A stretch of DNA of 64,000 nt from Takakia lepidozioides (lineage: Eukaryota; Streptophyta; Takakiopsida; Takakiales; Takakiaceae), in the NCBI GenBank assembly GCA_030704615.1, contig CM060733.1:16554001-16618000 (forward strand), in the 5' to 3' direction. A model generated the notes under the pieces. It saw only the letters and a program-made list of their open reading frames with translations, was not told the DNA's origin and did not search any database. This document shows positions 58,601 through 64,000 of this stretch, one piece after another. Numbering within the stretch: the first letter of the stretch is position 1; each line of letters starts with the position of its first letter. Made by a program: the position numbers and the translations under genes.

Positions 58601-60583
58601 TGACACTATTGTTGGGTGTTTTAAGCCACTCAGCAGGGATTGCCCTTGAAATTGACATGCAGATGGATCCATCTGCTGGTATAGAGGATGAGTACCACCA
58701 TAAGAATAACAAGGTACCTCCTATTTCCTTCGTCCACCTGTAGCTACTTTGGTTTGAACTTCCACTACCTGTGCTAGGATATTGGCATCTTTGAGTTTGT
58801 GCTCGAAGAATAAGGGTCTGCATGGAGGCCTGATGAGCGCCTATCAGCCCCAGCATTCCTTCGAACCATGGTCAAAAAATTTGCAGGTACTTCGCACAGG
58901 TCATGAGATCAATCTTTCTGATCCAGGGCAGTGATTGATTGTTACAAGGGTTTCATGTCACCTCCACCTCTACACTCTACACTCATTCTACGCAAGAGCT
59001 GCCAATCAATCCAGTTAGAATAGTTCCCCAATATTCTATATCGGGCACCTGCATCCCAATATCCAGCACTTGTGTCTGCCTTTTGTGAGCTGAAATGGTG
59101 GTAATTGTAGGTGTATTGTTGGAAAGGCCTCCGATTCTCCGCGCGGCAAGACCTTGATGGATTTTCCAGGGTAATCCATTAACCTGAACATTTTTTGGAA
59201 ACAACCAAGTTTTGCTTGTCTTCTTTGGTCATCACTTGGCAGTCTGTCTTGATATTCCCTTGTAATCCATCGCTGTTTATAGCTCTGGTGCGTTTACCAG
59301 GGAGGAGCATTGATTGTATAAACCCCAATCTGACAAGTATCTCAACGTCACGTTAAGTTGACGTGTAGGGTAGTCTTCCTGCATTTGTGAGTTCCAACCA
59401 GCATAGGAAGCACGCTTAATGGAGGCATTGTGAGTAAGAATGCCATTCTGTTGACTGCAACAACTCGTCATCTGGCTCAATTCCTGAGCGGGGAACTTGT
59501 CACAGGATCCTTGATACGACTTTGACACCTGTGAGGCTGCCTGGATTTCCTTCTACACAAATGCAAAGCCTGCAACTATTATGCATGCCATATCTCTTGA
59601 GTGTGTGGAAAGTTTGGAAGTGTGGCTGCAACTTTCTTTAGACTTCTCATATTTCTTTAGTTGGTCAGAACTAGCAGACATCTGCCTCTCACAACCAGCT
59701 AAGTTTCTCCTGATTGTCAGAGTCCTGGGGATCAAGAAGATATGAGTGGTTGGGTGTGATGGTTGCAGTATACAGAGCAAAAGATAGGTGGTGTTGTACC
59801 ACCCGAGCTGTTCACCAGTGAAGTACGGAACTTGATACACAAGAACTCCGACAAACCCAGGGCGAAAGGAGTGAAGAAAGAGGAAGATGACATTGTTTCT
59901 ATCGTTCAGACTGAGGATCAGGCTGATGAGGCTCAGGTAACCTCCATTTTCTGGTGGCTATTCAGGAGCAGTGAAATTATTACATGGTTTCATAAACCCA
60001 GTTGCCATTTCTGTCACAGCTGGGCTTGCCTGGGAAAGTTGTGGCATGGAGAAGGGCAAAGATATCCATGCTGACATTATCAAAGCTGGAATTTCGTCAT
60101 ACATTAATTGGGAGACTGCCCTTGTTAACATGTATGCCAAATATGGGAGTGTAAGGGAGGCCTATCTAGTGTTCAACAATATGGTGGCAGGATATACCAA
60201 GCATGGTTGTGGTAGGAACAAATCTGATAGTAGTATTTTGCGTTGTTTCCCAGGCCAACATCAGTCTTGCAGGGTTGGATGAGAGTGGACCTCCTCAAGA
60301 TATGGATGATGGGATTCCACTAGACACAGATGCTGGTATAACAGCTGATCAGAATGAGCTCAATGTGCCAGATCGCGCTCAGCCTGCCAAGGGCCTGTCA
60401 CCACCATCTACAGCAGATAATTCCCCCATTCACACAAGTGGTAGTGCACCCAGTGTGCCTCCAAGGCCTCTGGGCCTGACAGAAGTTGTAATGCTTGACG
60501 TGTCAACAGGCAGTAAAGAGTCAAGTCCAAAGAAATCAGAAACCAAACAAAGTGGAAGGAAACGGTCTCATCCCGATAATTGA
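49687..60583 (+). CDS. THO1: THO complex subunit 1 (THO1/HPR1/THOC1)
   Basis: Nuclear mRNP packaging and export factor of the THO/TREX complex. Twenty coding exons recognised: 49687-49770, 49918-49992, 53412-53505, 53664-53809, 54185-54256, 54455-54527, 54969-55037, 55163-55209, 55534-55605, 55790-55918, 56265-56330, 56551-56592, 56911-57027, 57618-57700, 58155-58221, 58388-58459, 58663-58713, 59111-59170, 59769-59936, 60254-60583. All phases agree, giving about 638 aa plus a few missing N-terminal residues (Arabidopsis about 600). Landmarks: LYLCERGHAEGGMVFQLLED, KLVMLRTCNQLLRRLSK, GRILMFLAHFFPLSER, FNFYKTFWSLQ, TTPPKGKEFLASIEHILERE, WRLGNKELHQLWRWADNNP, GIEDEYHHKNNK, CWKGLRFSARQDLDGFSR. The last exon is acidic then basic (KKSETKQSGRKRSHPDN), NLS-like. 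Introns hold a LINE, a hAT MITE and a PPR fragment. Confidence 0.95.
50700..53200 (-). mobile_element. Antisense LINE (family L) in THO1 intron 2, with internal inversion
   Basis: The minus strand shows, from 53200 downward, degenerate N-terminal sequence, an endonuclease (VGCVYMPTEG, FLAKGHVGLLGNFNARVGK at 52261-52013, where the usual catalytic GDFN is GNFN), the start of RT (SEITEALEHLKGSKAAGHDG, about 51400-51150), then a plus-oriented block with the RT core, then minus-strand YLGVEFSSSCNWDAQ (50816-50708). Many stops. It accounts for most of the 3.4-kb intron. Confidence 0.8.
50820..51146 (+). mobile_element. Inverted RT-core segment inside the THO1-intron LINE
   Basis: On the plus strand: VAQGCTVSQLLFTVFINQLL…ALIFADDFTAPSN…RYFDLWW, RT motifs including the FADD catalytic box. 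Flanking LINE sequence on both sides is minus-oriented. In the 32.2-32.6 kb copy the same sequence is colinear with the YLGVEF part, so this is an inversion of about 330 bp. Confidence 0.85.
53870..54140. mobile_element. hAT-type MITE in a THO1 intron
   Basis: 271 bp with ends CAGTGTTTTTT…AAAAAACACTG (11-bp TIRs starting CAGTG) flanked by exact 8-bp duplications GTCTGGAG (53862-53869 and 54141-54148). CA-G-TG-type ends and an 8-bp target duplication are the hAT hallmarks. No coding capacity. Lies between the exons ending 53809 and starting 54185. Confidence 0.85.
59995..60222 (+). pseudogene. PPR gene fragment in the last THO1 intron
   Basis: An open frame reads ESCGMEKGKDIHADIIKAGI, ETALVNMYAKYGSVREAYLV, FNNMVAGYTKHGCGRN, matching PPR repeats of the gene at 62.4 kb (GDIVKAGIV…LMNMYAKCGS…MAGYAQHGCG), with the usual RDVVSWNA segment deleted. 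It has no start, is intronic to THO1 and ends near 60222, so it is a relic. Confidence 0.85.
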
Positions 60584-62404
60584 GCACCTCTGCCGAGGCC
60601 TGGTGGAAAACAAATTTCTTACTGTAAAAGTGTACGTCTTGTGTGTTTGGACTGGATCCATGTCTTCCCATGGAAGGTTCCTTTGAAGGAATTATGCACA
60701 TGCACACTGACAGGCCTTGTAAGATTAGATATCCCTTGTACTATATTTTACTTCGGCTTAGGGCCACTTTACGTTTGGGACCAAGACCGAAAAAGCTTGG
60801 AGCTTTCCCACTGGCCGGTGGGTTAGTCCTTGGTTGTTTTGGTGTCACTACGGACCAAGAAAAGTGGAAATGATGTGGCGTCTTGGTGATATTGACTATG
60901 GCGCAGGGACGAAGAAAAAACTCCATGGGAGAACCAACTTTTTGGAAAGCAGCTAAAAAGTATTTTTCCGTAAGACCATAGTTGTTTATGGTACTATACT
61001 GATGCCTTTTGTCTCCATCAGTTTCCCTCTTTTTTTGGGTCACTAGTCACTACTGTAGCAAGTTTGAGAAGGAAAACTGTGCATGATATGTCAAAGATTG
61101 ACAAAGGCTAAGAGCAGGTTGTTGCAATGGGGCAGCTTGTGCAAACACATGCATGGTGAAAACTAGTGTAATCAGACTCTAATGCCTCCTTTGTACAGGT
61201 GTGAAGGGAGGTTAGAAACTATCAAATGTTAAAAGATGTTAAGAGAATTGCACTGTCACATGAAGTGGTAGACCTCACTTTCTTGGTCTTGGACTTAAAC
61301 GCCTTTACACACTAACTTTGGTCCTTAGGATATTAACATTTCTGTCTGCAATGAACACTTCTGGATATTTCCACCTGTCTGAGTTAAGTGATGGATACAT
61401 CCCCCACAAAGCTCTACCAAGCATTGCCAACTCTGCAGGCATGAATCCAATTGAAGCTATCCCAGAATGACAGGATAAAAGGCCTGCTTTTGTAAATAGG
61501 GTTGGCAAAGCTTGCCTTGCAGAACCACCTTCACTTTGAAGAAGGTATAGAAGCCTTGTGTTCTATGTCTTACTAACATATACAGCAGACTATGAAATGC
61601 TTCAAACTTGCACGTTTTACATTGTTGGGGCAGGAGGTGATGTTTCTGCCCAAGCAGCCCCACGAGTGTGAATCTTTAAGGAACTCCTGCTAGCGCTGTT
61701 CCATTGACCTACTTACATACCAGATACACCCAATGATCGGCCTTGTCTGACTATCCCGTCGACTTTCTTGCTTCTTTGCCCAGAGTGCATTCCCTTTCTG
61801 CTGGATTGGTCAAAAGACAATTCCAAGCCTAGATCCTATGGCGCATACAACACAGGGATCCCAAGGAAGGAAGCTGCGAAGTGCTTCCTCTAATTATCTA
61901 ATTTGAATGGCATACCTGCAGGTTGGCGAGGCGCCATAGCAACCACATGCAAGGGACTCCGTCCTCTGCACATTGTTTGGACCCCAATCGATGGTGGGAC
62001 AATCAAGGCAAAAAGGTGAATACCTGTTGAAGAGAAGCAGACAACAAGATGCATTACAAAGCTTCCCTCTCTCCTAAACAAATTTTTAAGAGTCTTGGGA
62101 GCAATTCAGTGTAGGAACCTGTGTGTTGATAATTAGGGTTGGAGTGCTTGCTAGGAAAATTTATAGGTTGTCAATATCAGCTTCTAGCAGCAAGGGGAGG
62201 ATACTTGTAATGTTAGTGCTGAGGCAGGGATACTGAAGGAGCAGGGATGGAGTGTGGGTGCAGATTCATGCAAGAGGACCGGATTTCAAGCACAAGAGTA
62301 GCTATGATCCCCTGTGGATTGATAGCTACAAGAAACCTGCATGGGTATATAGTGAACTGGAAATAGCAGCAGTACCGCAGGTGATAAAATCAGCCACCTC
62401 CACT
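60584..62404. other. Intergenic, THO1 to PPR gene
   Basis: THO1 3' UTR and PPR upstream sequence. The PPR frame stays open back to 62237 without an ATG (…DPLWIDSYKKPAWVY…), so an upstream exon or a longer N-terminus is possible. No other gene recognised. Confidence 0.4.
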
Positions 62405-64000
62405 ATGACAAGAGGTTCCAATAGAGAACCAAGAGAGGGAGTCCGCAAGACCTTTTCCGTCACTACTGGACATGTCAGGCCACTATGTGAGGCAGGGCAA
62501 TTGAAAGAGGCTCTACAGATTTTGAACCAAGGAGGCATTTCAGCAGATTCAGATACTTATGTCTGTCTCTTGCAAAATTGCATCAAGATGAATCGTCTGG
62601 AAATGGGAAAGCAGGTGCATGCGCACATTATCCAAAGTAGATTCAAGCCAAACGTTTTTCTACACAACACCCTTGTCAACATGTATGTTAAATGTGGTAG
62701 CATTGTGGATGCACACCAAGTGTTCAAGAAGATGCCTGAACGAGGTTTGATCACTTGGAATATAATGTTGGCAGGATTTACCAAGCATGGGCGTGGTAAG
62801 AATGCCTTGGAGACATATGAGCAAATGATGCGGGAAGGGGCGAAGCCCAACCACGTCACGTTTGTTTGCGTTTGCAATGCGTGTGCAAGCCTGGCTGCCC
62901 TGGACAAGTGCAAAGAGGTTCATGGTGATATCGTCAAAGCTGGAATTGTACCAGACATCATTCTGCACACCGCCCTGATGAACATGTATGCCAAATGTGG
63001 GAGCATCGAGGATGCAAAGAGAGTATTCGACAATATTGCCCAACGAGATGTGGTGTCCTGGAATGCGATGATGGCAGGATATGCCCAGCATGGGTGCGGG
63101 ATGGAAGCTTTGGAGACCTATGAGCAGATGATGCGGGAGAGGGTGAAGCCCAACCAGGTCACATTTGTTTGTGTTTGCAGTGCATGTGCAAGCCTGGCAG
63201 CCTTGGAGAAGGGCAAAGAGGTCCATGGTGACATCCTGACAGCTGGAATTGTACCTGATGTCATTCTGAGCAATACCCTGGTTGATATGTATGCCAAATG
63301 CGGGAGCCTCAAGGATGCAGAGGAAGTGTTTGACAATATGGGCCAACGAGATGTGGTGTCGTGGAACGCAATGATTGCAGGATATGCCCAGCAGGGGTGT
63401 GGGATGGAGGCTTTGGAGACCTATGAGCAGATGATGTGGGAAGGGGTGAAGCCAAACCGGGTCACATTCGTAAGCATTTGCAATGCGTGTGCAAACCTGG
63501 CAGCCCTGGAGAAGGGCAAAAAGTTCCATGGTGACATCAAGACAGCTGGAATTGTACCTGATGTCATTCTGAACAATACACTGGTGGATATGTATGCCAA
63601 ATGCGGGAGCCTCAAGGATGCAAAGAGAGTGTTCGACAGTATGGCCCAACGGAATGTGGTGTCATGGACCGCGATGATGGCAGGCTATGCCCAGCATGGT
63701 TATGATATGGAGGCCCTGCAACTATGTCAAGAAATGCAAGTAGAAGGCGTGAAGCTGAACAATATCACCTTTGTATGTGTTCTCTCTGCATGCAGCCATG
63801 CTGGCCTAGTGGATGAAGGCAGATACTACTTCAACTCCCTGATTCGAGATCATGGCATCACTCCAGCACTGGAGCACTTTGGCTGCATGGTGGACCTTCT
63901 TGGCCGTTCGGGGCGATTGGATGAGGCAGAGGACTTCATTAACAAAATGCCAATCAAACCAAATGCTGTGGTTTGGATGGCCTTGCTTGGTGCCTGCAGA
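62405..64000 (+). CDS. PLS-class pentatricopeptide repeat (PPR) protein, 3' end beyond window
   Basis: Organelle-targeted RNA-binding protein; PLS-class members usually serve C-to-U RNA editing. 532 codons without a stop, running off the window. From about residue 48 consecutive P, L and S motifs are seen: YVCLLQNCIKMNRLEMGKQV, LVNMYVKCGSIVDAHQVFKK, then three near-identical 101-residue P-L-S blocks (…DVVSWNAMMAGYAQHGCG…). The C-terminal part is LSACSHAGLVDEGRYYFNSL, MVDLLGRSGRLDEAEDFINK and PNAVVWMALLGACR, which begins the E domain; E+/DYW would lie beyond 64000. ATG 62405 (MTRGSNREPRE) is the first in the open frame. Organelle targeting cannot be judged. Confidence 0.93.
   Translation, partial: MTRGSNREPREGVRKTFSVTTGHVRPLCEAGQLKEALQILNQGGISADSDTYVCLLQNCIKMNRLEMGKQVHAHIIQSRFKPNVFLHNTLVNMYVKCGSIVDAHQVFKKMPERGLITWNIMLAGFTKHGRGKNALETYEQMMREGAKPNHVTFVCVCNACASLAALDKCKEVHGDIVKAGIVPDIILHTALMNMYAKCGSIEDAKRVFDNIAQRDVVSWNAMMAGYAQHGCGMEALETYEQMMRERVKPNQVTFVCVCSACASLAALEKGKEVHGDILTAGIVPDVILSNTLVDMYAKCGSLKDAEEVFDNMGQRDVVSWNAMIAGYAQQGCGMEALETYEQMMWEGVKPNRVTFVSICNACANLAALEKGKKFHGDIKTAGIVPDVILNNTLVDMYAKCGSLKDAKRVFDSMAQRNVVSWTAMMAGYAQHGYDMEALQLCQEMQVEGVKLNNITFVCVLSACSHAGLVDEGRYYFNSLIRDHGITPALEHFGCMVDLLGRSGRLDEAEDFINKMPIKPNAVVWMALLGACR
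62750..63670 (+). repeat. Three tandem 303-bp repeats within the PPR gene
   Basis: The word TGAGCA-ATGATG recurs at 62818, 63121 and 63424, exactly 303 bp (101 codons) apart, with high identity at the DNA level between units, including silent sites. The period equals one P-L-S triplet. Confidence 0.9.

Noticed and set aside
58155-59170. THO1 lacking two conserved exons, hence a pseudogene
   Set aside because: On a second reading both exons (58155-58221 and 59111-59170) were found with correct phases.
1-64000. CRISPR array, bacterial operon or phage features
   Set aside because: Spliced plant genes throughout; no spaced identical short repeats of that kind.

Overview
This window is nuclear DNA from a land plant. 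Its genes have GT-AG introns, and the recognisable ones are plant types: a phylloquinone-pathway DHNA-CoA thioesterase ending in a peroxisomal SKL, a PL1 pectate lyase-like protein, a RABA4-type GTPase, a class III peroxidase, and a PLS-type pentatricopeptide (PPR) gene whose exact 303-bp internal repeats resemble the large PPR expansions of seed-free plants. The lineage (moss, lycophyte or fern) is an inference; the sequence does not fix it.

Layout. 0-17 kb is gene-dense. It holds DHNAT (+, 3 exons), then a 5-exon pectate lyase-like gene (-) whose last intron carries two tRNA-derived SINEs, protein-L-isoaspartate methyltransferase (-), RABA4 (+) and a small cupin protein (-). 18-43.5 kb is almost entirely repeats. 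It contains two halves of C-rich non-LTR retrotransposons in opposite orientation (RNase H half on - at 19.5-21.8 kb, ORF1/2A-like/endonuclease half on + at 26-30.7 kb), a truncated gag, adjacent fragments of two unrelated host genes (eL20 and OEP16), two intact-looking exons of uridine kinase-like UKL, a second LINE ORF1 with a zinc knuckle, an array of about 8 palindromic ~125-bp units, SINEs, and nested inverted-repeat DNA elements with a Harbinger/Tourist-like MITE inside one of them. 44.5-46.7 kb is a class III peroxidase that has lost both cysteines of one conserved disulfide. 49.7-60.6 kb is THO1/HPR1 (20 recognised coding exons), whose introns hold an antisense LINE with an internal inversion, a hAT-type MITE with an 8-bp target duplication, and a PPR gene fragment. 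From 62.4 kb to the edge a PLS-type PPR gene runs out of the window.

The genes do not form a pathway. They are unrelated housekeeping or cell-wall functions: peroxisomal quinone synthesis, protein repair, vesicle traffic, wall modification, mRNA export and organelle RNA processing. The most notable signals are the structured repeats: a hairpin whose stem sequence differs but whose fold is kept in two copies of one repeat, the palindromic satellite, the composite of captured gene fragments, and a 40-bp retroelement tail between 28-bp duplications. Exon coordinates come from reading splice sites and matching family sequence from memory; no alignments were run.
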